Shown one piece after another: positions 8,458-17,837 of a DNA stretch of 43,554 nt. This DNA comes from Neobacillus novalis NBRC 102450. GTDB lineage: Bacteria > Bacillota > Bacilli > Bacillales > Cytobacillaceae. How positions within the stretch are numbered: position 1 is the stretch's first letter; each line of letters begins with the position of its first letter. The DNA is taken from positions 1 through 43,554 of the forward strand of contig NZ_BCVP01000042.1 in assembly GCF_001591805.1 (NCBI RefSeq). Reading direction: 5' to 3'. Position numbers and translations under genes: made by a program. The notes under the pieces were generated by a model. It saw only the letters and a program-made list of their open reading frames with translations, was not told where the DNA came from and did no database searches.

Positions 8458-8832
8458 TTATTCCATGATTTCCGCAATAACATCAATCTCAACGAGAATA
8501 TTATCTAATTGACTACCAACTGTCGTTCTAACCGGATACGGTTCAGAAAAAAACTGTTGATATACTTGATTATATTGAGCGAAATCCTTTAAGTCAGCCA
8601 AGTGTGCTGTCACTTTCACAACGTCATTTAATGAAGAACCTGCGGATTCCAAAATGTGTTGGATATTCATTAATACTTGCTCTGTTTGTTCTTCAATTGA
8701 GACAGGAGTTTTACCAGTTGCTTGATTTTTGGGCCCTTGACCTGCCACATAGATACGATTACCCACTTGTAGGCCTTGGGAATAGGATCCTACTGGAGTA
8801 GGAGCTTTTTTTGTTTTTATTGCTTGTTTCAC
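8458..8832 (-). CDS. RidA family enamine/imine deaminase
   Basis: 124 residues, full length for a YjgF/YER057c/UK114 trimer subunit. Typical segments are PVGSYSQGLQVGNRIYVAGQ near the N-terminus, PYPVRTTVG with the conserved arginine R102, and VEIDVIAEI at the end. RidA enzymes hydrolyse reactive 2-aminoacrylate or other enamines and imines released by PLP enzymes or amino-acid oxidases. Its position 12 bases after the serine-hydrolase gene, in the same operon as a threonine-synthase-like PLP enzyme, suggests that the PLP enzyme makes an enamine intermediate. Confidence 0.93.
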   Translation of the reverse strand: MKQAIKTKKAPTPVGSYSQGLQVGNRIYVAGQGPKNQATGKTPVSIEEQTEQVLMNIQHILESAGSSLNDVVKVTAHLADLKDFAQYNQVYQQFFSEPYPVRTTVGSQLDNILVEIDVIAEIME

Positions 8833-8844
8833 TGTTTACCCTCC

Positions 8845-9909
8845 TTATTTTACCTTATTTTCTATTTTTTGCATATCCAATATTGCTAAATTATGATAGA
8901 TTGCGCGAATTCGTTTAATTTTTTCATTTTCACGAGTTGGGTGGACCCGATTCGTCAGTAGGATGGCAAATACATCCTTCTCTGGATCCATCCATAAACT
9001 TGTTCCAGTAAAGCCAGTATGTCCATACGAAGTTGGAGAGAAAAGGTCTCCTGCAGGCGATCCTTTTAGATCCTTTCCTTGCCAGCCAAGTGCCCTTGCT
9101 AGATTCAAAGACTTTGTATGATTTTCCGTCATTAATTTAATGGTTAATGGGTTTAAGAATTCTTCATTATCCGTTCTGCCCATCCGTAACATCATCTGAC
9201 AAATAATCGACAAATCCTTTGCTGTTCCAAACAATCCAGCATGACCCGCAATTCCTCCAAGAACTACACAGTTTTCATCATGCACCATTCCGCGGATGGT
9301 TTGGTTTCGCCATGAACAATATTCCGTAGCAGCCATTCGATTAATGTACTGCTCCGGTGGATTAAACATCGTATTCACAATCCCAAGGGGAGCAAAAACT
9401 AATTCCTTCATACCGGTATCCAGTCTATTTCCTGTCACAGATTCAATTATATCTCCTAGTATCATATAACCCTGTGAAGTATATTCAACGGTTGAACCAA
9501 TTTTGTTGCGAAGTGGCAATTGACGAACTGCCTCCCTCATTTCCTCAGGTGTTTTTACTTGTTTGTACAATGGCTGTTGCCCCGGAATTCCACTTGTATG
9601 GGTTAATAACTCAAACAAGGTAATGTCCGCTTTATTTGTACCCAAATAGGATGGCAAGAAATAAGATATTGGATCATCAAGAGAAACTTCACCTTGTTCA
9701 ACTAATTTCATCAACGAAAGCATGATAAGTGGTTTCGATACGGAAGCTAAATCCCACAAGCTATTACTCTCAACTGGTTCGCCATCCCAGGCTAGTGTTC
9801 CAACACTTCCCTCTGCCGTTATCCCTTTTGAATTTCCATAAATGAAAACAGCACCAGAGAATACCCGAACCGCCCTTGCCCTCTCTAGAAGTGTAGAAAT
9901 ATTATCCAT
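8845..9909 (-). CDS. Beta-lactamase-fold serine hydrolase (class C / D-aminopeptidase-like)
   Basis: 354 residues from the ATG at 9909, chosen because AGAAGGTGAT lies six bases upstream; a GTG at 9918 overlapping the previous stop is the alternative. No signal peptide, so cytoplasmic. Motifs: S56-V-S-K59 (nucleophile and general base), Y143-T-S145 in place of YxN, and HTG in GHTGFTG in place of KTG. Family relatives include class C beta-lactamases, DD-peptidases, D-aminopeptidases and esterases. With an M20 peptidase and a peptide importer around it, cleavage of an imported peptide or D-amino-acid amide or ester is more likely than beta-lactam resistance (inference). Confidence 0.88.
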   Translation of the reverse strand: MDNISTLLERARAVRVFSGAVFIYGNSKGITAEGSVGTLAWDGEPVESNSLWDLASVSKPLIMLSLMKLVEQGEVSLDDPISYFLPSYLGTNKADITLFELLTHTSGIPGQQPLYKQVKTPEEMREAVRQLPLRNKIGSTVEYTSQGYMILGDIIESVTGNRLDTGMKELVFAPLGIVNTMFNPPEQYINRMAATEYCSWRNQTIRGMVHDENCVVLGGIAGHAGLFGTAKDLSIICQMMLRMGRTDNEEFLNPLTIKLMTENHTKSLNLARALGWQGKDLKGSPAGDLFSPTSYGHTGFTGTSLWMDPEKDVFAILLTNRVHPTRENEKIKRIRAIYHNLAILDMQKIENKVK

Positions 9910-9914
9910 AACTA

Positions 9915-11066
9915 TCACCTTCTTAAAAATTTTCGTGCTATCTGTTCATAGATAACAACTGCCTGCTCCACTTGTGTGATTTCTACAAATTCATCCGGCA
10001 CATGAGCCTGATCTAAACTTCCTGGTCCAACGACTACGGTTGGAATACCGGCAATGGTAACCAGCTTGCTCATATCACAACCCGCTGGGAAGCCTTTCGG
10101 TTGCTGAGCATTACCGGTCACATTTTTTACAGCCGCCAATGCTTCTTTCACGATGGCTTCTGACTGGTTGGTTTCGGAAGGAACCGTCGCTACAACCACT
10201 TCGATTTCTTCTACATGTAAACTTGAAACTTTATCCTTCGTATTGGCTAACACCATTTCTAGCTCTTCGTCCGCTTTAGCATGCGTTTCGCCAGGCAGAA
10301 GTCTTCTATCTATAATGATCTCAGTATTGCCAGGAATGGTATTCTGTCTAGTACCACCTTGAATAATGGTTACTTCTGCACTTGGTGGTCCAAGAAGCGG
10401 ATGTGGACACTTTACAAGTTGATTCTTTAATTTCTCATACTCCACGGTAAAATAGGCGGTATGCAAAATCGAGTTCACACCTAAATGAGGACTACCGGAA
10501 TGTGCGGCACGACCACGAAACCTTAGCCTTCTCATATAAGTCCCTTTATGTGCCGTGCAAACCCCAAGCTGCGTTGGTTCTCCGACGACAGCCCCGTCTG
10601 CTTCAATCCCCTGCTCCACCAAGTGTAAACTTCCTATTCCTCCAGCTTCTTCCCCCATCACTGCTGCTAAAATCATTTTCCCCTGTAATCCATTTTTGTT
10701 TCGTGCAAGGTGCTCCATTGCTGTAATCATTGCAACAAGACTTCCTTTGGCATCACAAGCACCCAATCCGTATAGACGGCCGTCAGCGATTTTAGGTTCA
10801 AAAGGGGGATTCGACCAAACCTGACCGGTTGGATTATTCACGTCCATATGCGAGTTGAAAAGTAAGGATGGGCCCGGACCAAAATCAAGGGTAGCAATGA
10901 TGTTGTCTTTACCGGGTTCGACAGTCTGACGCTCCACTTTTGCTCCAAAGCTTTTCACCCAGGCTTCGATCCACGCAGCAACAGGTTCTACGTTGCCTGG
11001 TGGCTGTGGTGTCTGAAGGGAAATACATTCGATTAATTTAGCAATAACAGGATTGATTTTTTCCAC
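9915..11066 (-). CDS. M20 family metallopeptidase (ArgE/DapE/CPG2-like)
   Basis: 383 residues from the GTG at 11066, preceded by GGGGGATTCTTG; the longer TTG frame from 11093 would run into the upstream gene. Metal-site residues are visible: H73 and D75 in NSHMDV, D105 in GLGACDAKG, E139-E140 in MGEEAGG, E163 in GEPTQL and a late His in AHVPDEFV. This is a cytoplasmic di-zinc aminoacylase, deacetylase or dipeptidase; the exact substrate cannot be read from sequence. Its stop overlaps the next ORF. It probably removes an acyl group or terminal residue from the substrate brought in by the Dpp-type transporter. Confidence 0.92.
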   Translation of the reverse strand: MEKINPVIAKLIECISLQTPQPPGNVEPVAAWIEAWVKSFGAKVERQTVEPGKDNIIATLDFGPGPSLLFNSHMDVNNPTGQVWSNPPFEPKIADGRLYGLGACDAKGSLVAMITAMEHLARNKNGLQGKMILAAVMGEEAGGIGSLHLVEQGIEADGAVVGEPTQLGVCTAHKGTYMRRLRFRGRAAHSGSPHLGVNSILHTAYFTVEYEKLKNQLVKCPHPLLGPPSAEVTIIQGGTRQNTIPGNTEIIIDRRLLPGETHAKADEELEMVLANTKDKVSSLHVEEIEVVVATVPSETNQSEAIVKEALAAVKNVTGNAQQPKGFPAGCDMSKLVTIAGIPTVVVGPGSLDQAHVPDEFVEITQVEQAVVIYEQIARKFLRR

Positions 11067-11080
11067 CAAGAATCCCCCAA

Positions 11081-12337
11081 TCAGTGACCCCAAATCTCGA
11101 CCAATAATTTCGCTAGTTGATTATAATCTGCATCTAACCTTAACATCGATTCAGGGATTGCCCTTTGCACGGCGGAAGATTGTTTCAAACCACTTCCAGT
11201 AATGACACAAACTACACGTTCGTCAGGTTTAATACGTCCCTCCACTACAGCACGTTTTACTGCTGCAAGAGATGCTGCGGAAGCAGGTTCAGCACAAATT
11301 CCTTCTCTTCCTAGCCACCTCATTGCCTCTAATATTTCATCATCCGTCACTGATTCTGCAAATCCTCCCGAATCATAAATAGCGTTCATTACTCTCTCGC
11401 CGCCTTGAATCGGAGCATTTCCTGCAATGCTTTGAGCAATAGTTTTCGTCGAATCCCCATACCTCTCTGCTTTTCTTAATCCACTTTGGAAAGCCCGGGT
11501 AATCGGCCCTGTAGCAGTCGGTTGAACCGCCACCATTTTTGGCAACTTTTCAATCCAGCCTAATGTATGCAATTCACAAAAGCCTTTCCACGCTCCCCAA
11601 ATACCGCCTCCGGTTCCAACGGGATGAACCATCACATCGGGGGCCTGCCAATTTAGTGTCTCACTAATTTCATAAGCATAGCTTTTCATCGCTTCATGTC
11701 TAACGGGATTAATGAAATTGACAAATTGATAGAGTCCTAGTTCTTTTACTCCTTTTTCCAGCATATCGGTAATTTCGGTCATGTTTTCAAAATGGAGTGT
11801 AGCCATTGTTGCACCATACAATCCAATCGTTGCTTTTTTCACAGGATTTGCTAAATATTCTACTAAGACAGTTGCTTCAATTCCAGCACGTGCAGCATAT
11901 GCCGCAAAGGATGCCCCGGCGTTACCGGAGCTGTAGGTTAAACCACGGTGTATGCCTAGTTCCTTTGCAAAGCTAATCGCAAGGCTAAAGCCTCGATCTT
12001 TGAAGCTTCCCGTTGGCATCAGCGTGTCATTTTTAAAATATAAGTTTTCCAATCCTAGTTTCGGACCAGCATATATGGATGGTGTTAGCAATGTACCGCC
12101 TTCTCCAAGTGAAATCACATTTGCAGCATCCCTTAGAGGATAAAATTCATGCCAACGCCATATGGATGTATCACGCGATGCAAACATTTTTGGGGAAAGT
12201 TCCCGTTTCATTTTGGGCAAATCATATTGCACTTCAAGTAATCCGCCACATTTTGGACAGGTGTTCAAAGACTCGGATAACGAAAACTCTGAACTACAAC
12301 GGTCGCAAAGAAAGTTTGTTGCATAGGACCAAGTCAT
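11081..12337 (-). CDS. Threonine-synthase-like PLP-dependent lyase with zinc ribbon
   Basis: 418 residues, ATG preceded by GGAG. The N-terminal zinc ribbon has C11-x2-C14 and C27-x2-C30. The fold-type II PLP core follows: K113 in PTGSFKDRG forms the Schiff base, SSGNAGAS (about 135-142) binds the substrate carboxylate, and VGTGGGIWGAW binds the cofactor phosphate. This architecture is that of archaeal/plant-type threonine synthase and of several threonine-synthase-like lyases. No homoserine pathway gene is nearby. It sits in an operon with a peptide importer, peptidases and RidA, so a catabolic beta- or gamma-elimination producing an enamine is plausible. Biosynthetic ThrC remains possible. 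Confidence 0.85.
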   Translation of the reverse strand: MTWSYATNFLCDRCSSEFSLSESLNTCPKCGGLLEVQYDLPKMKRELSPKMFASRDTSIWRWHEFYPLRDAANVISLGEGGTLLTPSIYAGPKLGLENLYFKNDTLMPTGSFKDRGFSLAISFAKELGIHRGLTYSSGNAGASFAAYAARAGIEATVLVEYLANPVKKATIGLYGATMATLHFENMTEITDMLEKGVKELGLYQFVNFINPVRHEAMKSYAYEISETLNWQAPDVMVHPVGTGGGIWGAWKGFCELHTLGWIEKLPKMVAVQPTATGPITRAFQSGLRKAERYGDSTKTIAQSIAGNAPIQGGERVMNAIYDSGGFAESVTDDEILEAMRWLGREGICAEPASAASLAAVKRAVVEGRIKPDERVVCVITGSGLKQSSAVQRAIPESMLRLDADYNQLAKLLVEIWGH

Positions 12338-12351
12338 ATCGTATTCTCCTA

Positions 12352-13197
12352 TTATTTTGATTTTGGATCGAATAAATCTCGGATCCAGTCACCTAAAATA
12401 TTGATTGCTAGAACCACAAGCATGATTGCTATTCCCGGGAAGAGAGAAATCCACCACGCAGAACCAATATACAGTTGACCCTGGCTTAGCATATTTCCCC
12501 AGCTCGGAATATTTATCGGCACACCAAGTCCTAGGAAACTAAGCGAGGATTCTGCGATTATGGTTGATGCCACTTGGAAAGTAGCAATGGTTATGATGGG
12601 CGCAAGGATATTTGGTAATATATGACGGAATAATAATCTGCCATCACTAACACCAATTGTTCTGGCAGCTACCACAAAATCGCTTGATTTCATACTGAGT
12701 ACTTCAGACCGAATAACTCTGGCATATTGAACCCAGCCAGTAATACCTAAGACAATGATTAGATTCATCATTCCGCCACCAAGGACAGCAACGATAGCTA
12801 GTGCCAATAGAATAGTAGGAAAAGCTAATTGTATATCGGCAATCCTCATCATAATCGCATCGACTGTCCGATAATAACCCGATAGCAAACCAATTACAGC
12901 GCCGATAACCCCTGAAATGATAACCGCCAGCACGCCGATTAAAATGGAAATACGGGATCCATATAAGATTCTGCTTAATAAGTCTCTCCCTAAATTATCT
13001 GTACCCAATAAATAACCAGATACCGAACCATCTATCCATGCAGGAGGCTTTAATCGTGCCGTAAGTTCTTGAGCGTTCGGATCGTACGGAGAAATGAATG
13101 GTGCAATAATCGCGATAATGGCAAACAGTACAAGTATAATGATTGAAAACCAATTAAAGAGATTACCTATGTTGCCTTTTCTCAAAATACTTATCAT
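12352..13197 (-). CDS. Peptide ABC transporter permease (DppC type)
   Basis: 281 residues with six predicted membrane segments. The N-terminal OppC-like segment (FISPYDPNAQEL, then LGTDNLGRDLLSRILYGSRISI) is diagnostic for DppC/OppC permeases. The coupling loop reads VVAARTIGVSDGRLLFRHILPN. It pairs with the DppB-type permease 13 bases upstream and receives energy from the two ATPases at 16840-18803. The gene ends 14 bases before the threonine-synthase-like gene, showing that transporter and enzymes form one transcription unit. Confidence 0.95.
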   Translation of the reverse strand: MISILRKGNIGNLFNWFSIIILVLFAIIAIIAPFISPYDPNAQELTARLKPPAWIDGSVSGYLLGTDNLGRDLLSRILYGSRISILIGVLAVIISGVIGAVIGLLSGYYRTVDAIMMRIADIQLAFPTILLALAIVAVLGGGMMNLIIVLGITGWVQYARVIRSEVLSMKSSDFVVAARTIGVSDGRLLFRHILPNILAPIITIATFQVASTIIAESSLSFLGLGVPINIPSWGNMLSQGQLYIGSAWWISLFPGIAIMLVVLAINILGDWIRDLFDPKSK

Positions 13198-13210
13198 AGC
13201 GATTTCCTTT

Positions 13211-14128
13211 CTACTTGTACTGAATGCGTGGATCGATTACAACATAAAGTAAGTCCACGATCAGATTAATGATAACGAAAATTCCAGCTAGTAAAATAAT
13301 CGCTGTCTGCACTAAGGCAAAATCCCGATTATTAATTGCTTGGATAATCATTTGACCTACACCCGGCCAAGCAAACACCACTTCTGTTACAACGGATCCC
13401 CCTAAAAGGGCTCCAATTTGTAATCCAACAATTGTTACAACTGGCAGTAAACTATTTCGCAGCGCATGCTTGCCAATCACTTTTCGAGGGAATAACCCTT
13501 TAGCTCTTGCTGTTCGAATATAATCAGAACTTAATGCTTCAATTAAGGAAGACCGTAACAACCTGGTAATCAACGCCATCATATGCAATCCTAGTGCGAA
13601 TGCCGGCATGATCAGATGTTCCCAACCGCCAATTCCTCCTGTCGGCAGGAGTCTCCATGTTACCGAAAATAAGAGAATTAACAGGATTCCTACCCAGAAT
13701 ACAGGCATGGATTGACCAATTAATACTACGGACATTACCAATCTATCAAACCATGTTCCTCTTTTTATCGCAGAAATAATACCAGCTGGAATAGCTACGA
13801 TTAAGGCGATAATAAGGGATGCACCTGCCAGCTCCAATGTTGCTGGCAGCCGTTCTGTAATTAAGGAAAGCGTGGGTTCGCCATACCTTATGGATTCACC
13901 CATATTAAAATGAACCAAGTCCCAGATAAACATTCCATATTGAACAACCAATGGTTTATCCATACCGAGTTGTGCTCGTAAATGATTCATTTGCTCAACC
14001 GTTGCATCAGGAGGCAACATGATTGCAACAGGATCACCTGTTAATCTAGCAATAAAAAATGCTACTGTCGCCACTCCTAATAAAACAAAGATTGCATAAA
14101 TACATCGACGAAGTATATATGAAAACAA
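13211..14128 (-). CDS. Peptide ABC transporter permease (DppB type)
   Basis: 305 residues from a TTG start preceded by GGAGGTGAAAGCAG. The N-terminus MFSYILRRCIYAIFVLLGV and the segment GDPVAIMLPPDATVEQMNHLRAQLGMDKPL (in part) are classic DppB/OppB features. The coupling loop is YIRTARAKGLFPRKVIGKHALRN. About six membrane segments. It forms a heterodimer with the DppC-type permease just downstream. Confidence 0.95.
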   Translation of the reverse strand: MFSYILRRCIYAIFVLLGVATVAFFIARLTGDPVAIMLPPDATVEQMNHLRAQLGMDKPLVVQYGMFIWDLVHFNMGESIRYGEPTLSLITERLPATLELAGASLIIALIVAIPAGIISAIKRGTWFDRLVMSVVLIGQSMPVFWVGILLILLFSVTWRLLPTGGIGGWEHLIMPAFALGLHMMALITRLLRSSLIEALSSDYIRTARAKGLFPRKVIGKHALRNSLLPVVTIVGLQIGALLGGSVVTEVVFAWPGVGQMIIQAINNRDFALVQTAIILLAGIFVIINLIVDLLYVVIDPRIQYK

Positions 14129-14154
14129 CTGCTTTCACCTCCTGTGTGATTTGA

Positions 14155-15678
14155 TTATTTAATGGAGGCATTGTACATATTGAGTACACCCATTACATTT
14201 GGCTTCCATTCTACATCCTTACTCATCCCATACAAACCATCAAGCTGATACAAAAATAAATATGGTGACTCATCTATTAGCAATTTTTGAATCTGTGAAA
14301 ACGCATCTAAACGGGTTTTAGAATCAATCGATTGCTCTTCAATATCAACAAGTTTATCTGCTTCTGCATTTTTCCAAGCATTATATCGGCGATCACTCTT
14401 AATGTAGGATTGGAAGTTACTAAGTGCATCCATCGTCCAACCAGTATTCCCTAAATAATAAAGTGGAGAGGCTTTTTTAGCAGCAATATTATTGGTTAAC
14501 GTTGCACCATCCATTAAATTCACTTTAACCTTGATTCCCACTTTTCCAAGTTCAGCTGCAATCGCCTGGACAATATCCACATCTAAGTTATTTGCATCCA
14601 TCTCTGTGGAAAAACCATCTGGGTAACCTGCTTGAGCAAGTAATTTCTTTGCTTTTTCAATATTATATTTAAAAGGCTTAATGGACTTATCTACACCAAA
14701 GTTTTGCGAAGGTACAATCGTCGCCACCCGCTGGGCATGGCCGCCAAGGACCGTATCAATAATTTGTTTCACATTAACAGCATAATTCATTGCCTGACGA
14801 ACTTCTTTTTTCGCCATTGGTCCTTCTTTCGTCGTATCAATTACCATATAAAAAGTCCGGATCCAAGGGGTAGAAATAACATTAACATTGGAATCGCTTT
14901 TCAATTGAGTAGCAACATCCGGTGTTAAGCTTGTCGCAATATCAACTTCTCCTGTTTTCGTTGCCGCAACCATATCGGCTAAATTTGGAATAACTCTAAA
15001 TGTCAATTTCTTCATTTTTGGTGCACCACGGAAATAGTCGGGATTCGCTTCCATCACCACTTGGTGGTCTTTTTGCCAAGATACAAATTTGTATGGACCT
15101 GTACCTACAGGATGTTGGGCAAAATAATCGTCGCCTTTTTCTTTAATATAATTCGGAGGCACCATGACACCGCCAAATAGAACCGTTTTATTCGGGAGAA
15201 TTGGATCTGAAGCACTTGTGACAAGATTGACCGTATATTCATCAATAACAACAACTTCTTTTACAGTTTTAAGCTCGACAATTGGAGATTTCGTATCCGG
15301 ATTATTTAACCTGTCGATACTAAATTTAACTGCTTCTGCATTGAACGGCTCACCATTATGGAATTTAACATCTTTACGAAGCTTAAACTGCCAGGTTGTA
15401 TCGTCAATTGCTTTCCATTCTGTTGCAAGACCGGGTGCAAGTTTATTATTCTCGTCACGTGTAAGCAAGGTATCGAACATATTGATTAAAATGTTCATAT
15501 CCGGCATTTTCCCTTGTTTTTGCGGATCCAATGTACCCGCATCAGACGCTTGTGCCACTACTAAGCTATCTCGCTTTTTTTCAGAAGAAGCGGTTGAATT
15601 ATCTTTTGATTTTGAACTTGTACATCCAGCAAGCACCAGAAACACGATTAGAAAAAATGCCAATACTTTACTTTTCAT
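14155..15678 (-). CDS. Peptide ABC transporter substrate-binding lipoprotein (DppA/OppA family)
   Basis: 507 residues from the ATG at 15678 (GAGGAG eight bases upstream; the in-frame GTG at 15687 lacks a site). The signal peptide MKSKVLAFFLIVFLVLAGC carries a lipobox with C19. The mature protein has SBP family-5 features: ASDAGTLDPQ, then LAPGLATEWKAIDDTTWQF and LRKDVKFHNGEPFNAEAVKFS. It captures the substrate outside the membrane for the DppBC permeases and DppDF ATPases. Family members bind di- and oligopeptides, nickel, glutathione or sugars. The peptidase neighbours favour a peptide or acyl-amino acid here. Confidence 0.94.
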   Translation of the reverse strand: MKSKVLAFFLIVFLVLAGCTSSKSKDNSTASSEKKRDSLVVAQASDAGTLDPQKQGKMPDMNILINMFDTLLTRDENNKLAPGLATEWKAIDDTTWQFKLRKDVKFHNGEPFNAEAVKFSIDRLNNPDTKSPIVELKTVKEVVVIDEYTVNLVTSASDPILPNKTVLFGGVMVPPNYIKEKGDDYFAQHPVGTGPYKFVSWQKDHQVVMEANPDYFRGAPKMKKLTFRVIPNLADMVAATKTGEVDIATSLTPDVATQLKSDSNVNVISTPWIRTFYMVIDTTKEGPMAKKEVRQAMNYAVNVKQIIDTVLGGHAQRVATIVPSQNFGVDKSIKPFKYNIEKAKKLLAQAGYPDGFSTEMDANNLDVDIVQAIAAELGKVGIKVKVNLMDGATLTNNIAAKKASPLYYLGNTGWTMDALSNFQSYIKSDRRYNAWKNAEADKLVDIEEQSIDSKTRLDAFSQIQKLLIDESPYLFLYQLDGLYGMSKDVEWKPNVMGVLNMYNASIK

Positions 15679-15723
15679 ATAATACACTCCTCTTTTTTAT
15701 GAAAATATATTTTTTCAACTTGC

Positions 15724-16824
15724 CTACAACGATTTGAAACCCTTGGCTGTAATGACACCTGCTGGAACAATTGCTTCATCCAATTGATAAATTTGACCTT
15801 TTGAATCGCGAAATTCTCGATTAGGGTGAGGATTATTGGTTATCCGGAACAGTGTAGCGTGTTTAATCGTACCGTCAAGTTGGCACCATTCATTTAATCC
15901 CAGCACTTCCGCCGGGGAAACGGTAACAGATGCAATGACATCTTCAAGTGTCATTCCACAATACATAAGTTTTGTCATCGTTGTAGCAAGATCGAAGACT
16001 GGCCCATTTATATTTCGGATATGCAAATCGGTACTTATCGTAAATGGCGTGTACCCCTTATCAATGGCCTGTCTGCACACATCAAAACTAAAACTTGCTG
16101 CCCCATGCCCGACATCCATTTTCACCCCTTTGGCGATAGCCTTTTCCAATGCACTCACCGGAAATCCATCTGCTTTCCAAGGTGTTCCAATTTTCCCATG
16201 ATAACAATGTGTGATGACATCCCCTTCATCGAGAAGGTCAAGAACGTCATCGATAACTGGTGGTGCTTCACCTATATGGACCATCAGAGGCAAGCCTGTT
16301 TCTCTTGCAGCTAGTTTTGCGAGCTTCAGTGGTTGAAGCCCCATTTCTCCCACAATTGCCCCACTTGAACGTACTTTAATCCCGCAGATAAACGGTTGAT
16401 TGTCGCGAACGGCTTGAACGGTTCGGTCAACATTGATAAGGCTTAGGTCAGAAACCTCTCGTAAATGGACCAAGCCAATGGAACTAATATTTAGCCATGC
16501 ACGAACATCTGTCTCAAACTGGGGGACAACATATTTCCGAAATCCTTCCAATGTTGCCTCTCCTGCGCTGCCGGCGTCAACCACCAAATGTACCCCCTTG
16601 CCTAATCCTGCCTCGTCCGGCGTAACACTTAAGGATGTAAATCCATCTAAAACATGCGTATGCAAATCAATCCAACCAGGGCTTAAAAATAGTTCTGTTT
16701 CCGTCCCCATTTCAGAAATTGCAATCGGTTCAACCTTGTACCCATCATCGGTTTCTTTTAACAATGCTGTATAGCAGCTTTTACTTACTGGATCGATTAC
16801 TTTTACTGTCATTTTTTCAATCAT
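15724..16824 (-). CDS. Amidohydrolase of the EF_0837/AHA_3915 type
   Basis: 366 residues, ATG preceded by AAGGAG. Binuclear amidohydrolase ligands are visible: H55 and H57 in DLHTH, K150 (GIKVRSS, likely carboxylated), H183 in VHIGEAP, H206 or H209 in THCYHG and D266 in STDLH. The overall layout matches the EF_0837/AHA_3915 group of dihydroorotase-like metallohydrolases, some characterised members of which cleave acetyl esters of (R)-hydroxy acids or related acyl compounds. Inserted between transporter genes of the operon, it is likely a dedicated step in degrading the imported compound. The true substrate is unknown. Confidence 0.88.
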   Translation of the reverse strand: MIEKMTVKVIDPVSKSCYTALLKETDDGYKVEPIAISEMGTETELFLSPGWIDLHTHVLDGFTSLSVTPDEAGLGKGVHLVVDAGSAGEATLEGFRKYVVPQFETDVRAWLNISSIGLVHLREVSDLSLINVDRTVQAVRDNQPFICGIKVRSSGAIVGEMGLQPLKLAKLAARETGLPLMVHIGEAPPVIDDVLDLLDEGDVITHCYHGKIGTPWKADGFPVSALEKAIAKGVKMDVGHGAASFSFDVCRQAIDKGYTPFTISTDLHIRNINGPVFDLATTMTKLMYCGMTLEDVIASVTVSPAEVLGLNEWCQLDGTIKHATLFRITNNPHPNREFRDSKGQIYQLDEAIVPAGVITAKGFKSL

Positions 16825-16839
16825 ATTCGTAAACTCCTT

Positions 16840-17808
16840 TTACTGGTATAGATGGCAGGCAACTGAATAATGCGGATTTACTTCCTTCAATACAGGGCGA
16901 ATTTCTTTGCAAACATCCATTACTTTTGGACATCTTGTATGAAAAGGACAACCAGTCGGTGGATTTGCAGGACTTGGAACTTCCCCTTGGAGAATGATTT
17001 TTTCTTTCTTTACGTTTCTTTTCGGTTCAGGTGCCGACGAAAGAAGTGCCTTTGTATAAGGATGAAATGGATTTTGATACAGTTCATCTTTATCGCCTAT
17101 TTCCACCAGATTCCCTAAATACATCACCCCCACACGGTCACTGATATGTTTAACAACAGCTAAATTGTGTGAGATAAAAATATAGGAAAGATCAAACTCC
17201 TCTTTAAGTTCCATCATTAAATTTAGGATCTGAGATTGAACGGAAACATCCAGCGCCGAAACAGCCTCATCTGCAACGATTAACTTAGGATTTAATGCCA
17301 ATGCTCGAGCAATACCTATCCGTTGTCTCTGGCCCCCGGAAAATTCATGTGGAAACCGCGTACGATCCGATTCTTTTAAACCTACCCTTGTTAGTAGGGG
17401 GCCCACCTTTTTCTTTGCTTCCTTTAAACTAGCAATTCCATTTACATAAAAGGGCTCGGTGATAATTTGTTCCACACTCATCTTCGGATTTAATGAAGAA
17501 TATGGATCTTGAAAAATCATCTGGAACTGACTACGGATCCTTCTTAACTTTTTCCCTTCAAGATTGGTAATATCTTGACCATTAAAAATTATTTTCCCTT
17601 CCGTTGTATCGAGAACCCGCATAATCATCCTGCCTAGGGTCGATTTCCCGCAACCAGATTCACCGACGATTCCTAATGTTTCACCCTCTTTTAAGGTGAG
17701 CGTGACTTCATCAACTGCTTTTACATTCCCGACCGTTTTTAACATTAAGCCTGCAGTAATGGGAAAATATTTTTTTACATTTTGAACTTCCAATAAATTA
17801 ACGCTCAT
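16840..17808 (-). CDS. Peptide ABC transporter ATPase (DppF type)
   Basis: 322 residues from the ATG at 17808, preceded by GGAAGG; the frame is open back to 17853 but that start lies inside the upstream gene. Walker A GESGCGKSTLG, signature LSGGQ in the form FSGGQRQRIGIARALAL, Walker B LIVADEAVSALDVS, and the C-terminal oligopeptide-transporter domain with cysteines in GCPFHTRCPKVMDVC. It energises uptake together with the DppD-type ATPase. Confidence 0.95.
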   Translation of the reverse strand: MSVNLLEVQNVKKYFPITAGLMLKTVGNVKAVDEVTLTLKEGETLGIVGESGCGKSTLGRMIMRVLDTTEGKIIFNGQDITNLEGKKLRRIRSQFQMIFQDPYSSLNPKMSVEQIITEPFYVNGIASLKEAKKKVGPLLTRVGLKESDRTRFPHEFSGGQRQRIGIARALALNPKLIVADEAVSALDVSVQSQILNLMMELKEEFDLSYIFISHNLAVVKHISDRVGVMYLGNLVEIGDKDELYQNPFHPYTKALLSSAPEPKRNVKKEKIILQGEVPSPANPPTGCPFHTRCPKVMDVCKEIRPVLKEVNPHYSVACHLYQ

Positions 17809-17837
17809 TTTGGCCTTCCTTTCCTCATAGGTTAAAA

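Noticed and set aside
8845..9909. Calling the beta-lactamase-fold protein an antibiotic resistance enzyme
   Set aside because: No signal peptide, YTS and HTG replace YxN and KTG, and it sits in a catabolic operon.
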